Assembly: GCF_041714655.1 (NCBI RefSeq)
Contig: NZ_CP168219.1
Coordinates: 620,001-684,000 of the forward strand
Origin: Pseudoroseicyclus_A sp041714655
Lineage (GTDB): Bacteria > Pseudomonadota > Alphaproteobacteria > Rhodobacterales > Rhodobacteraceae
Length of the DNA: 64,000 bases
Reading direction: 5' to 3'
Of the stretch, positions 1 to 6,520 are shown one piece after another. Each line of letters opens with the position of its first letter. Position 1 is the stretch's first letter. The translations under genes and the position numbers were made by a program. The notes under the pieces are model-generated. The model was given only the letters and a program-made list of their open reading frames with translations. It searched no databases and was not told the origin of the DNA.

Positions 1-935
1 TGCCCGTCCGTCGCCCCGATGAGCCAGAACAACACCACGGCCTTCAGGAAATCCGCCCGGTCGCGCTGCGGCTCGTCGCTGCCGGTCAGCAGATCACAGA
101 TCTCCACGATGCCCGGGCCGCCCTCGTTCTGGTATTTGCGGGTCGGGGGCACGGACAGGGCCTGGCAGCAATCCTCCTGCGGCAGGCGGATCAGGCGGCC
201 GTCGCGGGCGCGCAGCCGGTCGAAGCGTTCGATGACCAGCGCGTGCGTCCCCTCGAAATCCGCGATCTCGGTCCGTGCGACGGGCAGGCCAAAGCCTGCA
301 AGCAAGCGCAGGCAGAAATGCTCGTTCTCGATGCTGTCGGTTAGGTCCATGCCATTGGGCAGGCGGCCGATGGCAGGCTTCAGGATGTGGGTCGTCGGCG
401 TAGTGCCGGTGGGCAGCACCCATCGGCCGTCATGGAACAAAAGCGCCGTTTTCTCCTGCGCACCGGCGACGGAGATGCGGAAATCCCGCTCAGCCCGGAT
501 GCCAAGCGGGGTCTGCGCCAGATCCCGCAGCATGGCGCCGATCTGGGCGTCGCTCAACGGCTCACCTGTCAGCGCGCGGGCGTCGCCTGGCTGCTCGCCC
601 TCGGGCAGGAATTGCAGCGCGCCCACACAATCACGCCCGATGCGCGCAAGCAGGCTGTAGGCGTCCACACCATCCGCGCCCACGCGTTCCGCCACACGGC
701 GGCGGATCAGGTCGCTGTCGGGCAACAGGTTCTCGAAAACCGCGATCACGGGCGGGCCGGTGTAGCGCTCGGGCCGCAGGGGCAGGGCGCGCGAGATGGG
801 CAGCGTGTTTTCCCAGGCCAGCCATTCCGGCGCATAGGTGAAGGCGAAGGCCCCGTCCGGCGCGCGGAAATATTGTCCCACGCGGCGGCCGTTCATGTAG
901 ACGTCGAGCGGCGCATAGGCGCGCTTGCGCCCCAT
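1..935 (-). CDS. hipA: HipA-family serine/threonine kinase toxin (partial, C-terminus outside window)
   Basis: The reading frame opens at an ATG at 935 and stays open to the left edge, giving 311 codons. Visible family hallmarks are the N-terminal subdomain (MGRKRAYAPLDVYMNG), the block DCVGALQFLP, the phosphate-binding loop segment SVAGAQEKTA, LPQEDCCQAL, and the start of the catalytic loop (IGATDG) at the very edge. HipA proteins phosphorylate translation-related substrates, classically glutamyl-tRNA synthetase, and induce dormancy. The catalytic Asp is inside the window; the magnesium-binding Asp and the C-terminal ~110 residues are not. The start overlaps the stop of the upstream antitoxin gene (TGATG), so the pair is translationally coupled. 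It resembles, but is clearly diverged from, the second HipA at 1731-3056. Confidence 0.9.
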   Translation of the reverse strand, partial: MGRKRAYAPLDVYMNGRRVGQYFRAPDGAFAFTYAPEWLAWENTLPISRALPLRPERYTGPPVIAVFENLLPDSDLIRRRVAERVGADGVDAYSLLARIGRDCVGALQFLPEGEQPGDARALTGEPLSDAQIGAMLRDLAQTPLGIRAERDFRISVAGAQEKTALLFHDGRWVLPTGTTPTTHILKPAIGRLPNGMDLTDSIENEHFCLRLLAGFGLPVARTEIADFEGTHALVIERFDRLRARDGRLIRLPQEDCCQALSVPPTRKYQNEGGPGIVEICDLLTGSDEPQRDRADFLKAVVLFWLIGATDG

Positions 936-1186
936 CAGAAGATGTCCTCGAGGTCATGCGGGGTCATCTTGCTGCGCGGCACGATCCGCAGTTCGAGGTC
1001 GAGCGCTGCCAGCAGGTCGAAGATCGTCTCTGCCTTGGCGCCGCTGGTGCCGGTCTCGATGTTGGACACCGTGCGCTGCCAGACGCCCGCGCGGGCGGCA
1101 AGCTCGGCCTGCGTCAGGCCCTTGGCTTTGCGGGCGGCGCGCAGGACCTGGCCGAGGTCCTTGGTGGTGCGGGCGATCTGATCCAT
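935..1186 (-). CDS. hipB: HipB-like antitoxin, Xre-family HTH
   Basis: An 83-residue protein with a canonical Xre/Cro helix-turn-helix at about residues 12-65 (LTQAELAARAGVWQRTVSNIETG) and a short C-terminal tail. It is the expected antitoxin and autorepressor for the HipA-like kinase that begins in its stop codon. An AAAGGA Shine-Dalgarno sits 8 nt before the ATG. A perfect GATC-rich palindrome at 1211-1226 lies 25 nt upstream of the start and is a candidate operator. The length is typical of HipB (about 75-110 aa). Confidence 0.85.
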   Translation of the reverse strand: MDQIARTTKDLGQVLRAARKAKGLTQAELAARAGVWQRTVSNIETGTSGAKAETIFDLLAALDLELRIVPRSKMTPHDLEDIF

Positions 1187-1210
1187 CCGGGTGATCCTTT
1201 CCCGAAGACG

Positions 1211-1226
1211 ATGATCGGGGGATCAT
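1211..1226. promoter_or_regulatory. Palindromic operator candidate for the left hipBA
   Basis: ATGATC-GGGG-GATCAT is a perfect inverted repeat with 6-bp arms and a 4-nt spacer, placed just upstream of the leftward hipB start. HipB proteins autorepress through such palindromes. The assignment to this HipB is inferred from position. Confidence 0.45.
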
Positions 1227-1402
1227 ATGGAGTCAATATGTTCCTGGGATAATAATTCGTATTTATGATCCTGAAGACATTCTTCATCTGTGTTCGTCTT
1301 TGCCTTCTGCCGGGCAAGTGGTGGTGGATCGTCGACCGTGTATGGCATGGCTTCTTGATGCAGGTCGGCATGAATTTCCCTTACGCACAGAGACCAAAAA
1401 AT

Positions 1403-1470
1403 TAGCCCATGGGCTATACACGAAACTTATAGCCCGAGGGCTATATTGACACAATATCGCCCTTGGGCTA
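1403..1470. promoter_or_regulatory. Three phased palindromic operators upstream of the right hipBA
   Basis: TAGCCCATGGGCTA (1403-1416), TAGCCCGAGGGCTA (1430-1443) and TCGCCCTTGGGCTA (1457-1470) are three copies of a TAGCCC-NN-GGGCTA palindrome with centres exactly 27 bp apart. The second ends just before a TTGACA -35 box (1446-1451), and the third covers the spacer and the start of the -10. This is the expected layout for cooperative autorepression by the HipB encoded at 1481. Confidence 0.75.
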
Positions 1471-1474
1471 TCAA
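1446..1474 (+). promoter_or_regulatory. Sigma70-type promoter of the right hipBA, probably giving a leaderless mRNA
   Basis: A perfect TTGACA (1446-1451) and a TATCAA -10 (1469-1474) are separated by 17 bp. The expected transcription start is about 1481, the A of the hipB ATG, and no Shine-Dalgarno precedes that ATG. The promoter is interleaved with palindromic operators. Confidence 0.55.
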
Positions 1475-1480
1475 TCGGCC

Positions 1481-1729
1481 ATGGATACCTTGCCCGCATA
1501 TCCCATCCGAAGCCTGCGCCAAGCCGGGGCCGTGCTGAAGGCGCGGCGAGCGGCGCGGAAGATTAGCCAGAAGCAGCTTGGCGAGATGACGGGAACGGCG
1601 CAATCCACCATTTCCGACATCGAGAACGGCGTCGTGTCCGTCAGCCTCGATGTCTACCTGCGCCTTCTCGAGGCCCTCGGCGCGGAACTGTCCGCGACGG
1701 ATCGTATAGCCGACCCTGGGCAGCCATAA
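1481..1729 (+). CDS. hipB: HipB-like antitoxin, Xre-family HTH
   Basis: An 82-residue Xre-family protein with its HTH at about residues 16-70 (ISQKQLGEMTGTAQSTISDIENG). The ATG at 1481 is preferred over an in-frame TTG at 1463 because the TTG lies inside the third operator palindrome and upstream of the predicted transcription start. The hipA ATG follows the stop by 1 nt, so the two are an operon. Its role is to neutralise the HipA at 1731-3056 and repress the promoter. Sequence similarity to the HipB at 935-1186 is low outside the HTH, which suggests separate specificities. Confidence 0.85.
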   Translation: MDTLPAYPIRSLRQAGAVLKARRAARKISQKQLGEMTGTAQSTISDIENGVVSVSLDVYLRLLEALGAELSATDRIADPGQP

Positions 1730-1730
1730 A

Positions 1731-3056
1731 ATGGCACGGATCGCCCGCGCGGGCCGACGCACACGCCAAAGCAAGACAGCCGTCTGGTACGAAAGGGCGC
1801 GGGTGGGCACGCTGACCCGCGCAACGGATGGGGCCATCGCCTTCACCTACGATCCTGACTGGCTCGCGTCCGAGGCCGCTTTTCCGGTTGCCAGCACCCT
1901 GCCGCTGACCAAGCTCAAATGGCAGGGCGATCCCGTTGTCGCCGCTTTCGACAACCTCTTGCCCGATGCCGAAGGCGAGCTGCGCGAGAAGATAGCCGCG
2001 CGTGTCGGGGCGCAGGGCAAGGACGTGTTCTCTCTGCTGTCCGTGCTGGGGCGCGACTGTGTCGGTGCACTGCAATTCCTGCCGGTGGAGGAGGCCCCAG
2101 CCGAGCAGGACATGCAGTATCGCATCATTTCGGAAGAGGAGATGGTCGCCGACCTGAAGAACCTCGCCGCCGCGCCGCTCGCCCTGGGTGAAGACGAGGA
2201 TTTCCGGATTTCCATCGCCGGCGCGCAGGAGAAGACAGCCTATCTGCGGATCGACGGAAAGTGGGCCAAACCGCGGGGCATCACGCCGACCAGCCATATC
2301 TTCAAGACGCCTATGGGCCTCATTCCCGGCCCGGAGCAGATCGACCTGAGCGACAGCGTCGAAAACGAATTGTTCTGCATGACCTTGGCGCGTGAAATCG
2401 GCCTTCCCGTCGCGCATGTCGAAAAGCTCACCCTTTCCGGGCAGGTCGTGCTGTCGGTCGAACGCTTCGACCGCGTCTGGCACGGCGACACCCTGAGGCG
2501 CCTGCCGCAGGAAGATATCTGCCAGTCGCTGGGCTACCCTTCTGCCATGAAATACCAGAGGCTGGGCGGCCCCAGCATCGCGCAGATCATGGAGCTTATG
2601 CGGGAATCTGACACGCCGATCGAGGATCGGGAGACGTTCTTCCGGGCGCAGATCTTCTTCTTCCTGATCGGGGCCTCGGACGGGCACGCCAAGAACTTCA
2701 GCCTGCGTCTGGGGCGTCGGGCGCGATTCACCCTCGCGCCCCTCTATGACATCCTGAGCGTCGCCGCGGTCGTCCGCGCCGGACGCTTGCAGCGCAAGCG
2801 CTACCGCCTCGCAATGTCGATCGACGGCCATTACGGCATCGACGAGATCGTGCCGCGCCACTTCGAGGCCGAGGGCCGCGCGGCAGGTCTGCCCAAGGGC
2901 CGCGCCCTGGAGTTGTTGCAGGAGATGACCGATCGGCTGGGCCCCGCGCTGGAGCGGGCGCTTCTGGCGGTAAGCGATCAGGTCCCGGCGGCGGTCAGCG
3001 AGCCGATCGCAAGCGATGCGACGCAGCGGGCGGCGCAGATGCGGGAGCTGCTTTAG
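1731..3056 (+). CDS. hipA: HipA-family serine/threonine kinase toxin
   Basis: A full-length 441-residue HipA (family usual length about 420-445). Visible are DCVGALQFLP (about residue 105), the phosphate-binding SIAGAQEKTA (about residue 165), LPQEDICQSLG, the catalytic loop GASDGHAKNFS with Asp317, and PLYDILS with Asp340. The 23-residue spacing matches the two catalytic aspartates of E. coli HipA (309 and 332). All key residues are present, so an active kinase is expected. Its 3' end overlaps the convergent MobC-like gene by 4 bp, both stops lying in TTTAG, so there is no room for a terminator between them. Confidence 0.92.
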   Translation: MARIARAGRRTRQSKTAVWYERARVGTLTRATDGAIAFTYDPDWLASEAAFPVASTLPLTKLKWQGDPVVAAFDNLLPDAEGELREKIAARVGAQGKDVFSLLSVLGRDCVGALQFLPVEEAPAEQDMQYRIISEEEMVADLKNLAAAPLALGEDEDFRISIAGAQEKTAYLRIDGKWAKPRGITPTSHIFKTPMGLIPGPEQIDLSDSVENELFCMTLAREIGLPVAHVEKLTLSGQVVLSVERFDRVWHGDTLRRLPQEDICQSLGYPSAMKYQRLGGPSIAQIMELMRESDTPIEDRETFFRAQIFFFLIGASDGHAKNFSLRLGRRARFTLAPLYDILSVAAVVRAGRLQRKRYRLAMSIDGHYGIDEIVPRHFEAEGRAAGLPKGRALELLQEMTDRLGPALERALLAVSDQVPAAVSEPIASDATQRAAQMRELL

Positions 3057-3628
3057 GGCTCCGGAGCATCTGCGGCCAACCCCTCCAACGCCTTGTCGAC
3101 CTCGCGCGTTTTCGCGGCCAGCTGTGCCTCCCACAGACTGCGAAACGCCTCGGCGAATTCGACCAGACCCCCGGCGAAGGTGCGGATCGTGGTCATGTCG
3201 TCTTCGGTGAAGGGCAGCGGGCGGCCGCGCAGTTTTGCCTCGTTCAGCTTGCGGGCGATGTGGTTGACCGCAGCGCCTTCGGTGGCGACCTGCGCGCCCC
3301 AAGCTTGCAGGTGGTCGAGAACGACCGGATCGACCGGGCGCAGCAGGATGTCGGCGGCCCGCATCAGGCGGCGCAGGGCGGCGGGTTGGTCGGTGATGCC
3401 CCTACGTGCCAGCGCGGACTGAAACCCCGCCAGCTGGCGCGCGCTCAGGCGGGTGCTGATCGTCGTGGTTAGGCCAGGTAGCGCGCCTTTGGCACGGCTC
3501 AGCGTGTTGTAGATCGTCCGGGTCGAGACGCCGAAGCGGCGGGCCAACACGGCGGCAGGCGTGCCCCCGGCGCGGGCCTCGATGATCTGGCGGCGTTCGT
3601 CGTCGGTCAGTTTGCGGTGGTGGCGCAT
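3053..3628 (-). CDS. HTH plus MobC-like mobilisation/DNA-binding protein
   Basis: 191 residues. The N-terminus (about 5-48) is a resolvase/transposase-type HTH (DDERRQIIEARAGGTPAAVLARRFGVSTRTIYNTLSRAKG). The C-terminal half contains VATEGAAVNHIARKLNEA (about 113-130), like the N-x-N-Q-I-A-R-x-L-N core of MobC relaxosome accessory proteins, followed by a helical tail. MobC proteins bind oriT and help the relaxase melt DNA. No relaxase is seen here, so the mobilisation role is inferred. It lies within an element that ends at a tRNA fragment, beside a repeat array and a hairpin. An alternative reading is a generic DNA-binding regulator of the element. Confidence 0.55.
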   Translation of the reverse strand: MRHHRKLTDDERRQIIEARAGGTPAAVLARRFGVSTRTIYNTLSRAKGALPGLTTTISTRLSARQLAGFQSALARRGITDQPAALRRLMRAADILLRPVDPVVLDHLQAWGAQVATEGAAVNHIARKLNEAKLRGRPLPFTEDDMTTIRTFAGGLVEFAEAFRSLWEAQLAAKTREVDKALEGLAADAPEP

Positions 3629-3665
3629 GTGAAGTTTACGTTCCTATTTCTTGCCAACTTCCTTC

Positions 3666-3709
3666 AAGCCCCCCGCCTCCCAGCGTCAGCGGAGGCGGAT
3701 CAGGGGCTT
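3666..3709. repeat. Long interrupted inverted repeat (hairpin), possible oriT or terminator
   Basis: AAGCCCC (3666-3672) plus CCGCCTCC (3673-3680) pair with GGAGGCGG (3691-3698) and GGGGCTT (3703-3709). The result is a 15-bp stem with a 10-nt loop and a 4-nt bulge (ATCA). It lies between the MobC-like start and the 14-bp repeat array. There is no T-tract on either side, so a rho-independent terminator is less likely than a protein-binding or oriT-type hairpin. The function is inferred from position. Confidence 0.45.
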
Positions 3710-3740
3710 GGAGTCCGTTTCGGTGGGTTTGCTTGGTTGG

Positions 3741-3908
3741 ACGGGGTGCAGGGGACGCGATGCGGGAAACGCGATGCGCAAAGCACGGGGCAACGGACGC
3801 GGCGCAGAGGACGCGATGCAAAAGGCGCGGCGCAAAGGACGCGGGACACGGAGCGCGGTCCAAAATCCGGAATGCACCGGACGCAATGCGCGGCGCATTT
3901 TGCAGAGG
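3741..3908. repeat. Array of about 12 degenerate 14-bp direct repeats
   Basis: Units begin every 14 bp from 3741 (3741, 3755, 3769, 3783, 3797, 3811, 3825, 3839, 3853, 3867, 3881, 3895). The approximate consensus is RCGCGRTGCAARGG; the best copies are at 3755, 3769 and 3811 (ACGCGATGC). The period is not a multiple of three, and the array lies outside the flanking genes, immediately after the stop of the Rep-like gene. It is a candidate iteron, partition or oriT protein-binding array of the element. Confidence 0.6.
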
Positions 3909-3917
3909 ATGCGCCGC

Positions 3918-4781
3918 TCATCCCGTCAAGCCCGCCGCGCGCAGTTGCCCGTCGGTCACCAGCCCCGCCGCCGTAAGCGCCGTCACCTGCGGGGCGGTGA
4001 TGTGCTTGCACATCGGACTGCGGTCGCGCACCCACGCCGCGAGCCGGGCGTGGTGATCGGCGGCCAAAGCCGTCCGCGCCTGCCGTTCCTCGGCCATCAC
4101 CTCAAGGAAGCGCTGCCACCGGCGGGTTGCGAACCAGTTGTCCGAGAAACAGACCTTGGACCGCGTGAAGCCCGCGCTCTCGGTCGCATAGGCTTGGACG
4201 GCGCGCAGCAGGTCGTCGGGGTCGATCTCCTCCCGCACGGCCTCCGCGATCCGGGCAAGGCACGCAGCTTTGCCGCGCTGGCGGTCCTTCGGATAGGCTG
4301 CCCAGATCTGTTCAAGTCTCTCATCCTCAGCCGCCGTCGCCTCCGCGCGCTTGCGCGTAGGTGGTTTATGGATGGTTTCAGGGTGGTTTGGGGTCCACCG
4401 TGGACCCCGTACCCCGTCCACCCTGGACCCCCTACCGGGGTCACGCTGGACGGGGTCCGCTGTGGACCCCGTTCCTTCGTCAGGTTCGGCGGAGCTTTCC
4501 AAGGCCATCACGCGGTCCAGCACGATCCGGTAGATCACGGTGAACCCGTTCTTGCAGGGACGCCGCCCGGTCTCGATCAGGATGCCTTCGCGCAGGAAGT
4601 CGGTGATGGTGCGCTTGACGGTGCTTTCGCCCAGCTCGGTGTGGCGCTGGATCGTCCCCTTGGAACACCAGATGCCCGAGCCGTCATCGCTCGCCTTGTC
4701 GGCCAGGAACATGATGATCTGCTTGCGCGCGGCGCTGCCGAAGATGCGGTCGGCGCAGAGATTGGCGATCTTCCAGCTCAT
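3918..4781 (-). CDS. Winged-helix Rep-like protein (plasmid/ICE replication or regulatory protein)
   Basis: About 287 residues from the ATG at 4781 (MSWKIANLCADRIFG). Longer starts at 4811 and 4868 are possible; none has a convincing Shine-Dalgarno. The N-terminal winged helix (about residues 15-85: ARKQIIMFLADKASD, IWCSKGTIQRHTELGESTVKRTI, DFLREGILIETGRR) resembles the HTH of Rep proteins on alphaproteobacterial plasmids and ICEs. A low-complexity linker rich in Gly, Pro and Arg follows. The C-terminal domain has IWAAYPKDRQRGKA and SDNWFATRRWQRFL, similar to primosome/phage O-type DNA-loading proteins. A replication-initiation role is inferred from this and from the adjacent repeat array. 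Confidence 0.6.
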   Translation of the reverse strand: MSWKIANLCADRIFGSAARKQIIMFLADKASDDGSGIWCSKGTIQRHTELGESTVKRTITDFLREGILIETGRRPCKNGFTVIYRIVLDRVMALESSAEPDEGTGSTADPVQRDPGRGSRVDGVRGPRWTPNHPETIHKPPTRKRAEATAAEDERLEQIWAAYPKDRQRGKAACLARIAEAVREEIDPDDLLRAVQAYATESAGFTRSKVCFSDNWFATRRWQRFLEVMAEERQARTALAADHHARLAAWVRDRSPMCKHITAPQVTALTAAGLVTDGQLRAAGLTG

Positions 4782-4990
4782 GCGCAGGCCCCCGGGAAGG
4801 GGAAGCGCCATCGCGTCAAAGGCGACGGATGAAACCGCTTGACAGAACGGAAAACGCCGCCGCACCATCCGCTCAAGGCCCCTTTCCGGGCCTGCAAATG
4901 GTTTGACAATCGGCTGCTAAGTGCCTGATTTCCCGTGGTGGGTTTGGCAGAAATTTCGCCCGTAACCGCCTGATCTTCCATCCACAATTT

Positions 4991-5039
4991 GGGATTGAAA
5001 ATCCTCGTGTCGGTGGTTCGATTCCGCCCCCGGGCACCA
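4991..5039 (+). other. attR-like duplicated 3' half of tRNA-Phe (GAA)
   Basis: The segment carries an anticodon loop TTGAAAA (GAA = Phe) at 4995-5001, a T-arm GGTGG-TTCGATT-CCGCC, the acceptor strand CCCGGGC, discriminator A and an encoded CCA ending at 5039. The D-arm and 5' acceptor strand are absent. The left side of the anticodon stem is broken (T4990 opposite C5006), so identity to a real tRNA starts near 4991. This is the classic duplicated attachment core made when an integrase uses the 3' end of a tRNA gene. It marks the boundary between the element on the left and the chromosome on the right. Confidence 0.85.
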
Positions 5040-5086
5040 TCTCAAAGCCATCCAACTTGCTCATCCGTCGAGCCGGCGTCCGCACG

Positions 5087-6520
5087 TCACCGCCCGGCGC
5101 CTCCCAGCCCCGCGCCTCCCTCCCCACCCAGCGCCACGATCCGGTCGGCCAGGCGCTCCAGGAAGGCGCCGTCGTGGCTGACCAGCAGCACGGCCGTGCC
5201 GCGGTCGGCGGCCTGGCGGAGGAGGCGGGCGACGCCGGCGGTGGCGAGGCTGTCGAGGGCGCTCGAGGGTTCGTCGGCGACGATGAGGGCAGGCTCGGCG
5301 ACGAGGGCGCGGGAGAGGGAGCAGCGCTGGCACTGGCCGACGGAGAGCTCGCCGGGCCGTGCCTCGGGGTCGATCTCCCCCAGCCCCACCTCCGCCAGCG
5401 CGGCGAGGGCGGCGGCGCGGCGGGCCCTGCGGGAGGTGCGGGCCCGGTGCCCGGCCACCAGAGGCTCCGCCACGCTCCGCCAGATCGGCCAGTGCGGCAC
5501 GAGGCTGGAGACCGGATCCTGGAACACCGGCATGATCGCCGCCGGCCGCTGCAGGGCCGGGGCCCGCTCGATCCGCCCGCGTGTCGGCGGCTCCAGCCCC
5601 ATGACGAGCCGCAGAAGCGTGGACTTGCCGCAGCCCGAGGGGCCCTTGATGCCGACGATCTCGCCGGCGCCGATCTGCAGGTCGGTCTCGGGGAGCGCCG
5701 GGGCCCCCGCATAATCCCGCGCGAGCCCCTCGCCGCGGAAGAGAAGGGGCGGGCGCCCCGGGGCGGCCCCCTTTGGCAGCGGCGCGGCGGCGCCGAGAAG
5801 TCGGCGGGTCTCGTCATGGGCCGGGGCGCGGCGGAGCTCCTCCGGCGTGCCGGTCTCGACGATGCGGCCCTCGTGGAGGATGCCGATCCGGTCCGCCATG
5901 CGCATCACCAGGGCGATGTCATGGCTGATGAGCAGCACCGCGCCTTGCCCCTTCAGCGCCGCCAGCACGGCCTCGGCCCGGTCGGCGTCGAGCGCGCTCG
6001 TCGGCTCGTCGGCGACCACCAGCCGCGGGGCGAGCGCATGGGCGGCGGCGATGGAGGCGCGCTGGAGCATCCCGCCGCTCCAGGCATGGGGGGCGAGGGG
6101 CAGGCGCGCCGCCGCCTCGGGGATTCCGAGCGCGGTGAGCCGCGCCTCCGCCGCGCCCGGGGGCGGGCTCAGGCCATGGGCGCGCCAGGCGCTGTCCACA
6201 TGGTCGCGGACCGGGCGGAGCGGGTCGCAGGCCGACCATGGGTTCTGGCCGACATAGCCGATCTCGCGGCCGCGGAGCTGTCGCCAACCGGCGGCGTCCA
6301 GCGTCAGGAGGTCTCGGCCGCCGAGCCGCAGGCCGCCGCACAGCCGCGTCTCCGCCCCGTGGAGGCCGAGCAATGCCCGGGCGATGGTGGACTTGCCGGA
6401 GCCAGAGCAGCCGACCAGCGCGAAACACTCGCCCGGGGCGACGGCAAAGCTCGCGCCCCGCACCGGCGTGCCGCCGCCGGGGTAGCTGACCGTCAGCGCC
6501 TCGCAGGTCAGAAGGCTCAT
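5087..6520 (-). CDS. Fused dual-ATPase subunit of a peptide/nickel-family ABC transporter
   Basis: 477 residues with two complete NBDs, equivalent to DppD plus DppF in one chain. NBD1 has Walker A GCSGSGKST (about 38), signature WSGGMLQR and Walker B LVVADEPTSALD. NBD2 has Walker A GPSGCGKST (about 285), a variant signature LSVGQCQR and Walker B LIVADEPSSALD. It energises import by the two permeases encoded just upstream. The ATG at 6520 overlaps the upstream permease stop by 4 bp (ATGA) and starts with the typical MSLLTCEALTVSYPGG. It is the last gene of the operon, 47 bp from the tRNA fragment. Confidence 0.9.
   Translation of the reverse strand: MSLLTCEALTVSYPGGGTPVRGASFAVAPGECFALVGCSGSGKSTIARALLGLHGAETRLCGGLRLGGRDLLTLDAAGWRQLRGREIGYVGQNPWSACDPLRPVRDHVDSAWRAHGLSPPPGAAEARLTALGIPEAAARLPLAPHAWSGGMLQRASIAAAHALAPRLVVADEPTSALDADRAEAVLAALKGQGAVLLISHDIALVMRMADRIGILHEGRIVETGTPEELRRAPAHDETRRLLGAAAPLPKGAAPGRPPLLFRGEGLARDYAGAPALPETDLQIGAGEIVGIKGPSGCGKSTLLRLVMGLEPPTRGRIERAPALQRPAAIMPVFQDPVSSLVPHWPIWRSVAEPLVAGHRARTSRRARRAAALAALAEVGLGEIDPEARPGELSVGQCQRCSLSRALVAEPALIVADEPSSALDSLATAGVARLLRQAADRGTAVLLVSHDGAFLERLADRIVALGGEGGAGLGGAGR

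Noticed and set aside
1463..1480. Upstream TTG start for the right hipB
   Set aside because: The TTG lies in the third operator palindrome and upstream of the predicted transcription start; the ATG at 1481 is the better start.
3651..4832. Plus-strand open frame across the 14-bp repeats and the Rep-like gene
   Set aside because: The 14-bp period shifts the frame each unit, giving meaningless Arg/Gly text, and the rest is antisense to the winged-helix protein.
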